Shown here piece after piece: positions 33,870-45,256 of a DNA stretch of 64,000 nucleotides. Below the pieces are notes generated by a model. The model saw nothing but the letters and a program-made list of their open reading frames with translations, had not been told where the DNA came from and searched no databases. The stretch covers positions 35,121,769-35,185,768 of the forward strand of contig OZ034975.1 in NCBI GenBank assembly GCA_964030785.1, written 5' to 3'. Source of the DNA: Siderastrea siderea (Eukaryota > Cnidaria > Anthozoa > Scleractinia > Rhizangiidae). The position numbers were made by a program, and so were the translations under genes. How positions within the stretch are numbered: the stretch's first letter is position 1; each line of letters begins with the position of its first letter.

Positions 33870-34658
33870 GGCTGTGTTTTCACGAGCACGATTGTCTCGC
33901 TTAACATTCCTGAAGGTGTTTTGTTTACTGACTTCGTTAAGCGACTTAAAAATGATTGGTGTTTTCACGAGTAAGACTGTATTTCATTTAAGTAATTTGA
34001 GGAGAGCACGCGCGTGAATAAGTTAGTTTGAATAATGGCGGGAGATGCGGACGAAGCTCACATGTGCGTCCTTCTTTTTTTTTTATTACTGTATTTATGC
34101 GCTTGGTTTTCATCCGACGAAGGAACCGATTTCAGCAAAGGCTAAGGTTGCTCACAATCAGAGGCAGGAGAAGAAGAACGGAGGCGTATTTTTTGCATTC
34201 GCAAAGGAAGATCTGCCGCAGAAGAAAAGTCGGATGGGTTCTAGAAAGGCCACAATTCTGGTTCGAACATATGCTTCTAAACCAATACGCAGGGTCATTA
34301 ACAGATCTAGAAGGGTCATTGAACGGAAAATTATTCATCTTCGCAGAACAAAAAACTACGCCGTGGTCACAGAAGTTTAGCGAGACGCATAAAAATAGAA
34401 CTGGCGTGTTATATTTCCGATTTCAAGTGCGATTTGACAGCTTTGTCAGATGAGCTGACCACAAGTTGCTTCTCATTGGAGGAAATTGATTGCTGACTCG
34501 CTTAAGCTACCTGGGTCGGTGGCTTAAATTTAATGAGAATTGCATTGAGGTTTGCCGACTCGCTTAACTTTAAGCGAGTCGGAAAAGCAAGTGTTTTTAC
34601 GAGATTTCCGGTTGTCACTCGCTAAGCGACCTGAAAAATTGCTCGTGAAAACACGGCC
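33870..34658. mobile_element. 789-bp Harbinger-like TIR element, deleted
   Basis: The left end GGCTGTGTTTTCACGAGCA is inverted at the right end (TGCTCGTGAAAACACGGCC). ATA at 33867-33869 and 34659-34661 may be a 3-bp duplication. Internal AAGCGAC/GTCGCTTA units lie near both ends. The ORF inside (34028-34453) has an Arg-rich start and a WVLERPQFW-type stretch loosely like a Harbinger transposase N-terminus. The catalytic region is absent. Confidence 0.55.
34028..34453 (+). pseudogene. Possible Harbinger-type transposase N-terminal remnant
   Basis: A 141-codon open frame starts at a GAATAATGG context inside the 33870-34658 element. It has a basic block (RRRNRFQQRLRLLTIRGRRR) and RRRKVGWVLERPQFWFEHML. 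PIF/Harbinger transposases often begin with a basic stretch followed by a W-V-R/F-x-x pattern. That is only a weak likeness, and no DDE core follows. An overlapping frame (34045-34380) is equally long, so even the reading frame is uncertain. Confidence 0.3.
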
Positions 34659-34669
34659 ATAATTAGTGA

Positions 34670-35010
34670 TTTTCTTTGTTTCCCCGTCCACATACATTGT
34701 ACCTGTAAATGGCATGCAGCTGAGCTTCATTTACTGACTTTTCACCATCGCCGATATTCCTGATAGCATTGATAGTAAGTTGACAGGATCCAGTACTAGA
34801 CGAAGGTATTGAAAATATTGTCGAGTCTACATACCGTTTCGCCTGGTACAGCATGGCCATTTGTAGTAAAATACTGAGGTTGTCTGGACTGAACATCTGA
34901 CGTAAGAAGTTGTAGCCCAGGGGCAATGTGATGAGACGACAGCTAGAAACCCCACTAAGAATAGTTCCTTGTACGCCTACCACAATGATGACAGATGGTT
35001 TTCTGCTGAC
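34670..35010 (-). pseudogene. Possible second decayed Ig exon
   Basis: In the minus-strand frame covering this stretch, RYVDSTIFSIPSSSTGSCQL followed by TINAIRNIGDGE resembles the D-to-F strands of the neighbouring Ig exon (GSGSSQLTIESISVGDQG). The F-strand Y-x-C is not recognisable and the start is unclear. It sits directly downstream of the damaged exon at 35160-35453. Confidence 0.3.
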
Positions 35011-35159
35011 AATTATATGAGTATAAAATGTACTTGCATGTGCAAAAAGAAATGGGGATGAAAAAGACTTCCATATTAAGCCACATCTCACATGGGCTAA
35101 CATTAATTCAATTATGCCAGAAAAAAGCGAAGCATTAAAGAGTTGCAACGCATGTATCA

Positions 35160-35453
35160 AAAAATGAAGACTTTCAAGGTACCATAAGGCTTGGAGTCTG
35201 TAGCCGAATTTAGTTGATTCTTTTCGATAGTGGCATCGAACACATAATACCCCTGATCACCGACAGAGATGCTTTCAATGGTGAGCTGAGAGGATCCAGA
35301 ACCAGAAAAGATTGAATGTCGAGCATCGCTGACAATTTTGTCAGCTTGACTTGGTCTTCTCCAAGTGAAATTTTCTCTTGGAACACCAGTTGTGTTGCAA
35401 GTAAATGTCGAAGAAACTTCTATCTCAGCACAGTGAACCCGCGGATGCAAAGA
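35160..35453 (-). pseudogene. Ig-domain exon paralogous to 5700-5969, damaged
   Basis: It has the same acceptor context as the gene A exon (CGTTCTTTAG|GCCCAGCTT). The product has SSTFTCNTTGVPRENFTWRR and SGSGSSQLTIESISVGDQG. Two lesions are seen. The F-strand Cys is Phe (YYVFDAT against FYVCKAT in gene A), which removes the disulfide. The strong donor GTAAAGT is replaced by GTCTTC with a stop shortly after. It is probably a duplicated and decaying exon. The kinase-tail duplicate begins about 100 bp to its right on the opposite strand. Confidence 0.6.
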
Positions 35454-35552
35454 AGCTGGGCCTAAAGAACGAAGTTAGTAAACACATGTGTTGCTGCAAT
35501 AACTTTTTCTTTTTAATGTACTGTTATAAATACGGCTTCATGTTCATCTCCC

Positions 35553-36370
35553 AATAAGAGCCTGTACGCTAACGTTAACGACCTGACAGCAGAGTAGCTG
35601 TTCATTTGCATTTGAATCAACCAGTGTTTTGGTCAACAAAATATTTTTTTATGGTAGTTCGCAATGAAGCAGCCATTGCAATCCAACATTTTTTATTACG
35701 CTTGCATTGATGGCCATCGGAATAGATTTTTAATGCGGTTTTAAAGGAAAATTTTGCAGAGATTTTAATTATCACAAGTATTCGTTGCGGATGTTATTTT
35801 TGAGGAAACCGTAAGAGATACTATTCAAGCATACGAACTTTACAGTCATAGTTAGAAAAAATAGACCTTATTGCTTTGAATAAGCGCAGAAAGTGATTTT
35901 TTTATAATAGTGTTAAAATATTTTCATTTGGCTATAACCTCGGAGAATTCATTAAACTTAATGACAACTAAATTCAATCTAACCACTGCGTCCTCTTATT
36001 TCATGCATTTATATTCTGTATGACTGCTTTTAGAGTGATAAAGGGTTGATGTAATTTTTTTGATTTAATAACACAAACAGGGCGCTCATTCCAGGAGATG
36101 TTTCTTTTTGGAGAACATTACTGGCCCTTTATTTCTGAACTAAACAGCGTATGTGTTATATGACGTCATAATCGAGGTTTCTTTACCACAGATGCGAAAA
36201 AATACGCATGCCTACGGTAATGTGAAACAAACGAACATTCTTACATTAGGTAATGCCTGATAGGTCTATTTTTGCCACAGATAGTCCACTTTTATGTCAT
36301 GTTTCTTTTAGACACGAAGAGTCCAATAATCCACAACCTTTTTTTTCCAATTCCTTTGTGTTCAGCAATC
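35553..36370 (+). pseudogene. Duplicated receptor-kinase 3' end (truncated)
   Basis: The sequence starts inside the coding part of the last exon (SLYANVNDLTAE, then TAG at about 35595-35597) and continues into the same 3' flank as 27119-28010. The acceptor and the YVDLNKYD part are missing, so it cannot act as an exon. It is a segmental duplicate of the gene B tail with several small indels. Confidence 0.62.
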
Positions 36371-36570
36371 CAAAATGCTCGCGATCGCCATGGCATGATG
36401 GTACTTTTCCGGTTAATTCTAGATTTTCTTCACCTATCTTCATTACCAAGGTGTCATAATAAAGCTCCGGGGACGATTTTGTTCCTCTGATGAAGACATG
36501 GTCAAGAAAATCTCTCCCTCAGTTTACTTTTACCACATAGCACTTCACTTCAGCTTGTGGGAACCATTTC
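36370..36570. repeat. R2 dispersed repeat, fragment
   Basis: 'TTAATTCTAGATTTTCTTCA', 'AAGCTCCGGGGACGATTTTG' and 'CCACATAGCACTTCACTTCAG' match R2 copies at 2.3 and 33.0 kb. Confidence 0.4.
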
Positions 36571-36580
36571 AACTTGCTCA

Positions 36581-36802
36581 TAGACTGCTAGCAGTCCCTT
36601 TGTGGATAGTCGAGAGGGCGGGCGAAATAAGGAAGCGAAAAAGCCGAAACCTGAAGCGAACGTGCGGAGGGTGCCGCCTCTCCCCCAGTCTCTTGTGGTT
36701 TTTTTTCTTCTCGCTCCAATCTCGCCGCGCTGTTGACAGTTCGCGCTCTCAGCACTTCCGTGCGCCCTCTCGACTATCCAAAAAGGGACTGCTAGCAGTC
36801 TA
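36581..36802. mobile_element. 222-bp MITE, TIR TAGACTGCTAGCAGTCCC
   Basis: The left end TAGACTGCTAGCAGTCCCTT, then GGATAGTCGAGAGGGCG, is inverted at the right end. The TIR starts with its own small palindrome (GACTGCTAGCAGTC). The duplication is unclear (possibly TA only). Confidence 0.75.
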
Positions 36803-37640
36803 ACGTGCAGTCTTCAGTTTGTTCCGTTCTTGGGCTTATACTAGTCAGCACACGCACAACTGAAGCTTGTTAACCCTTAACTCCCCCCCCCCCAAAAAAA
36901 GAAAAAAGTTTGGAAGCAAGTTTCTGAAAGACTAGCTTTTGTTCCGTTTAAAATTGTCCTCAAATGATTTCAATGATTTTTCTGAGTTCGTCTGGCTCCC
37001 GTCAAACACTTTCGCTTTCAAACAACGACAAAAGCAATTCTCTTTCTTTTTTGCATCGGAAATGATACCATGCATGTTCAATCGACTGAAAATTAAATTT
37101 TATGGATGAAGATTGTGACGTTACTGGAAATTCCAGCTTTGATGTAGTTCTGTCACTTACAGTAAAAAAATTTTAAGGAACGGCGATGCAAAATTATCCT
37201 TCTCGCCAATACGGGCTTGCGTTACATACGAAGTCATTTTCTTTTCATTTTCAGCAATCTCATTTAACAATAAACCAGAGCCAATCACCGAGCCAGAATT
37301 CTCTCAGTTATTCTAAAAACATAATGAGTTTTGCTTTATGTGCCCAAAGATTTTAATCTTTGGCCACATAAAGCACATACGTATTCTCTTCGATTAGAAT
37401 TGACGAGCCGTCTATTGTTCTGCAAAATGTTCTTTCTCCCAAAGAAGGGTTTTATGGTCGTGATTTCTATGGAGAAGAGGACATAAGGTGGCCTACGTTT
37501 TGACCTTAATTTTCCAAGGGGGAAGGCTCATCAGGTTATGGCATTTTGATAAAAACAGCTATTGAGACGAAAGGTCAAGCTGTTGTTGCAAAAAGAAAAA
37601 AACATTGATTTCAAATGCGTAACGTAATTAAAAAAAACAT
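36803..37640. other. Non-coding interval with a short hairpin
   Basis: Positions 37332-37375 fold as a hairpin with 21-bp arms (TGCTTTATGTGCCCAAAGAT, one mismatch). No exon is supported. Confidence 0.45.
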
Positions 37641-39432
37641 TTTTCTTACATATATTTTATTTATTACCACAAGAAAAAAAATTACAACAAGGTACATTAC
37701 AAATACGTGTCTAGAAAAAAATAAAAAGAACAAGCTAAATACAGGATTACTACGAAGGTAAGCATGGAAATTAATGAAGGAGATAAGAAATCACTCAGTA
37801 TAATAGTGATTTATCTTTCCTTATGAGAAAGGGTCAATTCTGTGTTTGTAACTAATTTTGTTTATAAAGTCACAGATTAATAATGAATCATTCTGGAGTT
37901 TTCTTCTGTTAATGTAATAGCCCAGAAACAACAGAGTGTAATTTGGGTTTTCCTTCATTACATTGGTTGCAGTTAGGAGACCAAATAAAATCTCCTCAGT
38001 CCGGGATTGAACGTGGAATTGGCGTGGGTTGCAACACTTCCTGAGTGAAAGAGATTGTAAATTGACAATTTATAAAACTGTGATCGATATAGTCGGCTTC
38101 GCCGCAGTAAAAACAATCACTGCCTTCGTTAATTTTAAATCTAAAAAGTTCCTTTCTGGTCACAATAGTTCTGTGAATAAATTTGAAACGAAACTCGCGT
38201 AAATTATTTTCGTTGCAAGTCCCACGAATTGAGCGAAAGAGTTTCCTTCCAGGTAATTTTATCAGAACTAATGGATCTCTCCCATCGTTTAGGACCGGAG
38301 TGGGGATTTGTGTGGGTTTTGTTCAGAAGTAGCCAGTTGAAGTTTTTTGACTTTGCTCTCAATACGTCTATAGTATTACTTTCATCCAGAGCAAAGCATG
38401 TTAAATCCTCATCCCCAGGAACGTTTACAGAAAATATCATTTCTCTAGCTTTCACTAGAAGATGATTCGGAATAGCACTGATAACCTGATAGAAATGGAG
38501 AAAGCTGGTCTTTCTTAAGTGGTATTTAGATTTATAATCAACGAATGAAAGAATGTTTCCCTCGTCTAAAAGGTCCGAAATCGTTCTAATTCCTTGACTA
38601 AACCATTCTTGGAAAAAGAAAGGTTTTGCTCCGACTAATATCTCTCTATTATTATAGAGAATCATAACTTGATGGCCTTTATTGCCGAACTGGTTTTTCA
38701 GTTCATCAAAGAACAGTAAAATGTCTGTAAAACCGTGGCAGATATTCGAAATCCTTCATTCGATAGTTGCAAGTTAGTAGAGAACCGAGACCACCTTCCT
38801 TTTTAAAGAGAACGTCGGGGACTGTCTTCCAGTTGAATTGACCACTTTTTAAGAGTCTAGAAATCCATGCTAATCGCAGTGCTTTGATGATAAGTTCAAA
38901 ATCAACCATGCGCAATCCACCTTTTTCATAGTCCTGATGTAATCCCGACCTTTTAATCTTATCTTTTTTTGTTCCACAAAATTTTAAAAAGTCGACCTTG
39001 GACATTACGTACGACTTCTCTTGGTACATCCGTGTTATAAGCTGAGTACACCAGCGGCGACACACCTAGTGCCTTGATAATTAATTCTTTACCGAACAAT
39101 GTCAAGTCCCTCGCTCTCCACAGGTCTAAACTTGTTTGGAGTTTTTGGATTTTAAGGTCAAAGTTATTTTTATTGTTACCTTGGATATCATAAGAAAGGA
39201 AAATTCTAAGCATTCTGGTATGATCCTTTACCCATGTTAGATTAAATGATTGGTCTTTCTGGTTAGCTAAATCGCCTAGCCACATTAGTCTTTTTGATGT
39301 TTAGCATGAGCCCTGAAACTTCGCCGAAGGACCCAATTAAATGCAAGGCATTTTCCAGTGATACGTCCGCACAGAATAAATTGGTGTCATCAGCAAACTG
39401 GCTCTATTTTATATCATTTTGAAACAAAGAGA
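37640..39432 (-). pseudogene. LINE (L1/Tx1-type) reverse transcriptase, 3' part
   Basis: On the minus strand, starting at 39432, the sense reads SLFQNDIK, stop, SQFADDTNLFCADVSLENAL. FADD at 39386-39397 is the catalytic Asp pair of the RT palm. It continues with LWRARDLTLFGKELIIKALG and ILWNKKRDKIKR, and near 38150-38060 has a Cys/His end motif (CFYCGEADYIDHSFINC) as in L1/Tx1 ORF2 tails. Frame changes near 39000 and 38680 and in-frame stops show it is dead. The 5' continuation of the same RT lies at 48497-48790, separated by the 9-kb element. Confidence 0.75.
39424..39432. repeat. 9-bp target-site duplication, left copy
   Basis: ACAAAGAGA, identical to 48488-48496. Confidence 0.93.
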
Positions 39433-39522
39433 TAGCCTGAATTTCAGCTGTCTCCTGTGGTCGCTCACTCCCGAGAGAGACGTCTGAATCAATGAGCCGC
39501 TAATGCCGTCCAGTGACGTCAC
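39433..39522 (+). repeat. Left terminal inverted repeat
   Basis: 90 bp; ends at CCAGTGACGTCAC. It contains CTCACTCCCGAGAGAGACGT and AATCAATGAGCCGCTAATGC. Two differences from the right copy. Confidence 0.93.
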
Positions 39523-39579
39523 TGTCCAAAAACCAGACAGCGGTGTTGATTGGCTGATTCTCAATTATTCGCATAAATT

Positions 39580-40403
39580 ATGTCTTTAATTATTCAAAGT
39601 GCGATGAATGTTTACAAAATGGTGGTCGCAGGGATTCCACTTTGTGCGAAAGCTTTCAAAGAAGCAGTATCGAATGTTTGTCCAATGTTGGGGTTAACTA
39701 AGTTATATCCCGAACAGGAAAACGCTCTCTTTCACTTCCTGTCCAGGGAAAATGTTTTCGTTAATCTTCCGACGAGCTATGGGAAATCTATGATTTTCCA
39801 GATTGCACCACTTGTTGCAAGTGAACTCTCCCAATCTTGTACACAATTTGAAGCAGGCTGTATCATTATTGTCATTTCTCCCTTGGTTGCTCTCATGAAT
39901 GACCAAGTTGCTTCTCTTCAGAAGTGCAATATCGCAGCAGCGTCTGTTTTTTCAGAACAAGATGCAGAGGTTCTGAACGTTGTGGAGAACGGAAAGTTTA
40001 GCATCGTTTACGCTTCCTCGGAATCCATGCTCTCCGTTAGTCGGTGGAGGAGAATGCTGTCAACCGAGACGTACAAAAAACGGCTTATAGGAATTGCAGT
40101 AGACGAAGCTCACTGTATTTCTCACTGGTATGTTGCAGTTGTCTTGTTGTATAATAGATCAGTCCAGGACAAATCAAAGAGTCAACCAAAATAAGTTGGG
40201 GACTGACCGTAATTCAAAGATTTTTCATCCCAAGGGAAACGAGTTAAATGAAACCTTGCTACGAAACTTCACAGAACTTTATAAAGTTCAATTTTAGTTG
40301 CAAGAGTTTGGTGAGTTGAAATCCCCTGATTAATTAATAGATGCTGATCACTATTGAGAACATTTAATAGTTGATTACTACTAGGCTTAATTCTTAATAA
40401 GTT

Positions 40404-40459
<56 letters not shown>

Positions 40460-42174
40460 ATATATATATATATAGTTATTTGTTTTCTGTTAACGCTAAA
40501 AAAATGCTGCTTTACTAAAAATGCAGTCCTCCTGAACGTAATTTTGCTATATAGCATACTCTATAGTATACTCTATGTGTTTGTGTAGTTGATGGAAATG
40601 ACCATACTCCCCCTGGGAAAGGTCATGGAAAATATAAAGCTAAATTGGAATTCCACAAGGGGTGGGGGTGTTTAAACCAGCATCCCTTCGGTGGGAAAGG
40701 TATGAATATTTTCTGAAACAACACTATGAGCTATTTATTTTCTTTATGAAGGGGACTCACTGGAAATGTTGGTAATGTGGCATTCAGAAAGTGGTATTCT
40801 TCCTTGAGTGAATTGCGTTCCCTAATTCCAGGTGGCTTGCCTTTTATTGCACTGACAGCTACTGCTTCCAAGAAAACAAAGAACGAGATCTGGAAAGTTC
40901 TGGAGTTTACTTCCCCTTATAAAGTAATAGAAAGTCCAGACCATCAAAATATTGCTTATGTATCCCAGCACATAGACAGTGGACAAGAAGTTAACAATTA
41001 TTTCGGGTGGCTGGTTGAGGCAGTTAAGGAAAATGGAGAGAATACTGAGAGGGTTTTGATATACTGCCAGACAGTAAAACAATGCGCTAGTCTATATCAG
41101 CTGTTTGCCAATGAACTTTCAGAATTAATGTATTCTGACAAGTCTTTTGATCCAAGGAAACGACTGGTGGAAATGCTTCACTCCAAGACATCTGCATCAC
41201 TTAAAAATACTGTACTAGATTCTTTTTCAAGGGAAAATGGCCACACCAGAGTCCTGATCGCCACTGTTGCATTTGGGATGGGAGTTAATACTAAAGGAGT
41301 GCGAACTGCCATTCATGTGGGTCCACCCAAGAACTTGGAGGCTTATGTCCAGGAAAGTGGCAGATGTGGTAGGGATGGCGAGCGAAGTCGTGCTGTAATT
41401 CTGTTCAACAGCAAACTGTCTGTGCATGCAGATAATGACATGAAGGAATACTTGCTTTCAGATGAATGTAGAAGAAAGTTCCTCCGCCAGCCATTTGACT
41501 CTAGTAAGCAAACTAACACTTCACAGGGTGCTTTAATTGCTCACTTATGCTGTGATAATTGTGCAAAGAAGTGCAAATGTTGCCAGCCTGGATGTCCACC
41601 CACCCCGTACTTACCAGCAGTTGTGGAGAATAAAGGTAGGCCACCCCTTACCAAAAAGCGAGATGTTTGTGCAGCTCAGAAGGAACTACTGCGTAAGAAA
41701 CTAGAATGTTTGCGGAAATCATTTGTTACAAAATCCACTCAAGGTGATCAAAAAGAAATAAAGGCTACTGTACTCTTATGCCCAAACTTCTTTCTTGAGT
41801 TTACAAAGACACAAATCAATCAAGTTTTGGAAAACTGTGCTTTTATTAGTAGTATTGCTGACGTGAGAACATGTGCAGAAATTTGGCAGCACAAACATGC
41901 AGTAGACATTTGTAACATTTTATGTGAAGTTTTTGGGGACATGACACAACCTGCTGGAAATGATGAAAGTGATGTGACTGAAGATGATGACGACAGCTAT
42001 GAAGAGTTGTTGCAGCTTCAGCAGGATAACTCATTTCTTGAAATGGTGGAATCAGGCCTCTTTAATTCACTAGAAGAAAATGAACTAATGGATGACATTG
42101 ATGAGAATGCAAATGTAGCAAATAACCCATCACTTCTGGACTTAGTTATACCAAATGTTTTGAAGGATGAATAG
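39580..42174 (+). CDS. RecQ-like superfamily 2 DNA helicase (two exons, 656 aa)
   Basis: Exon 1 is 39580-40127 (donor TG|GTATGT) and exon 2 is 40752-42174, joined inside a Trp codon. Motifs in order: motif 0-like LYPEQENAL (42-50); Walker A PTSYGKS (64-70), with Tyr-Gly where Gly-Ser-Gly is commoner; Ia VISPLVALMNDQV (98-110); DEAH box with CISHWG (175-184); III ALTATAS (216-222); IV VLIYCQTV (284-291); V IATVAFGMGVNTKGVR (352-367); VI QESGRCGRDG (383-392). A RecQ-type Zn pattern follows (CRRKFL, then CCDNCAKKC). The acidic C-tail is unlike HRDC. RecQ enzymes unwind DNA 3' to 5' with ATP. All catalytic residues seem present and both exons are open, so it may be functional. An alternative ATG lies at 39604. 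Confidence 0.85.
40128..40751. other. Intron of the helicase gene with (TA)n tract
   Basis: A GT...AG intron of 624 nt. A (TA)n microsatellite occupies about 40408-40474. Confidence 0.75.
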
Positions 42175-42335
42175 CTTTTTGTGGCCAAGTGAGGTCGTTT
42201 CGGTCTTTCACTAGTGATTCCTCCTTTTTTGACAGGTAGAGGGGGTAGTGGATCTCCTACCCAAAGGGTTTTAAAGGAACCCCCTAGAGGTAAAATGAAT
42301 AACCCCAGTCACACTTTTTGTGGGAGTGCCCCCAA

Positions 42336-42354
42336 CCCTAACCCTAACCCTAAC

Positions 42355-42385
<31 letters not shown>

Positions 42386-42400
42386 ACAAACACACACACA
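42336..42400. repeat. Telomere-like (CCCTAA)3, poly-C and (CA)n
   Basis: AACCCTAACCCTAACCCTAA followed by about 18 C and then CACACA units, between the two convergent genes of the 9-kb element. Confidence 0.85.
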
Positions 42401-42483
42401 GCTTCTCACATCTAAATAAAATTTTTTTCAGGGCTTGGCTTCATTAGTATTTATACCAAATGTTTTAAGGGATGATTTCACCT

Positions 42484-42650
42484 TATTCCAAACTGGCGGG
42501 AAATACATTGTTCTTTTGTCTCCATGTTAATTGGCCCTTGTTGCCTCATTTTAAGCCAAATATTCCTTTGAATTCTGCATACGGGATCGAGGCAACAAGG
42601 GCTAATTAACAATGAGACAAAAGAACATTGTATTTTTCGCCATTTTGGAA
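42484..42650. mobile_element. Small foldback MITE inside the 9-kb element
   Basis: Arms of about 65 bp (TTCTTTTGTCTCCATGTTAA, GCCCTTGTTGCCTC and their inverses) at roughly 85% identity, with a loop of about 28 bp. Non-coding. Confidence 0.7.
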
Positions 42651-43130
42651 TAATGTGTATACAGCCGTATGAAATCTTTTAGGCTGTTCCGTAGCCATTC
42701 CTTCTTTTCTTTTCTGGTGGGTGGGAGAATCTCCCATATAAAAGTTATGGCATGATCATCAGATGTTTTTTTAAAAGAAACCCTTCAATAAAAATTATGA
42801 TGATCACCCCAGTCACACTTGTTTCCTCACAGCATAAGAAAGACAACACCTACCGTAACTATTTACCAATGCATGTATACAATGTTATGTTGCTCTCAAT
42901 GTTTTTTGGTAGATATATTGGACAGAAATAGACATATTGGTAGAAATAGAAGACAGGTTTTTGCATTGAAAGCAGTAGGGGTATTTCACTAGTATCTCAC
43001 TCAGATGAATAGTACAACTCTTTTCACAGGTTGAAAGTACCCATACAGTTCAGGAGAACAGATGAACTGCTTAGTACATAAACTAATGTATCGATAAAAA
43101 GGAACATTAAAGTGTTTTATGGGGCCTATT
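42651..43130. other. Interval between convergent genes
   Basis: No exon is supported. The DUF6589 gene terminates at 43131 on the minus strand. Confidence 0.4.
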
Positions 43131-44240
43131 TTAGCGTGCTCTTCTATTGAACAGGATATATTTCTTGTGATTGTCAATCCACAGTGAAGACAAATCAATT
43201 TCACTGGTCTGACTTCGCTGAAATGCTGCGTAATGTTTGTACTCTCGTCCTGGGGTTTCAATTAAGGCACCTTCACTGAGCAAGAGGTTTACTAGGATTC
43301 TGAGGTCCTCTCCATCTGACTTCTGAACATGCTTTCCAGACCTCTTTCTTATTTTACATTCTAAGTCATATTGTTCAATAATTTCCCTGGCAACCTTGCA
43401 ACAATGGCAATTTCTAGTGACTGCGGTTGTTGTTAGGTTTCTTCCCATCTTCTTGTTTCCTTCTTTGATGTAATTGTTGTCATGTTCTAAGTCCAAGTGT
43501 AATGGAACATTACACCCAGCTACGCCATGGTTATTTACTGATCTGTTCCACACAAGCTGGTGTGCTTCACAGGGGGTCAGAAGGGCATGAATCTGGAATA
43601 AAAGGTAAAGGGCTTCAAGGGCATACTTTGACTTTCTTGACTCCTGCCAAAACTGAATAAGGAAAAACTTCCAGCAACGGATAATCCTTGCACCATCACC
43701 CTCAGCTTCTGCATCCCTGAAGTTAAGATACAGCAAGCCATGGTCAAGCAGAGAACATTGGTAATTGAATATGTCATCGCTTGACTTGTTTGGTTCCTTA
43801 GCCTTTGTAGTTTGGGCTGTATCCTTAGCTTCCATAAATGCTTCACTAGAAAGTTCTGCATGATCTCCATGAGTCAGTTCATGTTTCCTCCTTGATTTTC
43901 CATCGAAGCGAAATGACTTGTGACAGCCAGGAACGCGGCATGGGTAACGACCATCAGCTGCCTGTGCTTGGTTCTTTTGCACCTCCTCTTGTTCCTCCTC
44001 TGACAGTATCTGATTCAACAGTGAGTTCACTGACGAGGAATCTATGACATACGTGTCAACAACTTTTGCTGCAATAGCTCGCAGGTACACTCTTTGGGTA
44101 GCTTCTGATGCTGTTGGCAAACTCATGCAGTGGGAATGTGTTTCGGGTTGGTTTACCACTGATGTCACTCATACCAAGAATTTCCAAAGCTGCTACAACA
44201 ATTCGTGCCTTTACTGCTAAGTGAACATTGCCCTATCTGG
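43131..44240 (-). pseudogene. 3' exon of the DUF6589 gene with C2H2 finger
   Basis: A long open stretch of about 345 codons. After a frame change near 44150 (AALEILGMSDISGKPT in the preceding frame), it has a finger C-RVPG-C-x13-H-ELT-H. The family core follows: YQCSLLDHGLLYLNFRDA, EGDGARIIRCWKF, SKYALEALYLLFQ, HQLVWNRSVNNHGVAGCNVP, LHLDLEHDNNYIKE and KRSGKHVQKSDGEDL. The invariant-looking Asp, Glu and His residues (FRDA, EGDG, LDLEH) are kept here, and the frame stays open to 43131. This is the best-preserved part of the gene. Confidence 0.68.
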
Positions 44241-45232
44241 AGAATAAGCACTTGTGACATCACTTTCCACGTTTCTGCGGTTTATGTTGCTTCTGTCACA
44301 AGACAATGTGCATTTGTCTCCTCCAGATTCTGAAGAATAATGTCTCTTGAAACATAGCTGGAGAGATATAAGACAAATATGCATTTATTTTATTAACCTG
44401 GTGTTGTAATGCTGGAATACTACAAAAGGTAACTGGTGGGTTCCTTTGCTTTACTATGGCACTCAAACGCAAAAACAAGAAGAATTCCAGTCTCGATATG
44501 AACCAGAACTACAAAAAAAGCCATCACAGCAAGGGCATTTAAATTTCCGCATGACATTAGAGTTAAAGTTTTCACATTAGATTTTCACTGAAACCATTCA
44601 ATGGAAATATTAGGGAAAATGAGAATGACACTGGCTAAAACAAATGAATTTTCCCCACTCTTATAGAGCATTTAATAGTATAATTTTGGTTTTCTCAATT
44701 ATCACAGCCGGCATGCCTCATGACTGATACATTGAGATTACAAGAAAAAATTATTTGTTGATCATTGTTGGGGTTAAGGGGTTACACAGCTGCTGCTGGA
44801 TAAGAAAATACATTCAGTGTTTCAGGAAATTATGTTTACATGTAAAATGCCACCTTTGCCAGACACCCTCTTTTCCAATGGATATTACTTCTGAATTGAA
44901 GTTTACCTCTAGGAAATTCATATCCGCATGCCAGTCTGCAATTCCAATTTTTAACCCCGTCATTCTTTCCTCTTATGTGCCATTAATGCATTCACCGCCC
45001 TGTCAACTGTGAGTTGATCTCCAATGACATTGGCAGAAACAAAATGCTGATCCTCTCCTTCCCCTTCACTTGGTAGATAAGAATGGATCCTCTTCAACAC
45101 ATTCTATTAGCATGCCTTCTCTTGTGTTTTCATTTTCAAAAATAATACCAAGACAAGCCTGCCAAAGCATGGGTATAATAGGTGTATGTTACTTTTGATT
45201 GAAGAAGTAATAAACACTTGCAACTGAACTCT

Positions 45233-45256
45233 TGGGGGGGGGGGGGAGGGGGAGGG
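45233..45256. repeat. Poly-G / G-rich tract
   Basis: GGGGGG runs broken by single A, inside an intron of the DUF6589 gene. Confidence 0.8.

Noticed and set aside
34028..34453. Intact transposase gene
   Set aside because: Two overlapping frames and no catalytic motifs; kept only as a weak remnant.
42334..42360. Chromosome end suggested by CCCTAA units
   Set aside because: Only three units, interstitial, with coding sequence on both sides.
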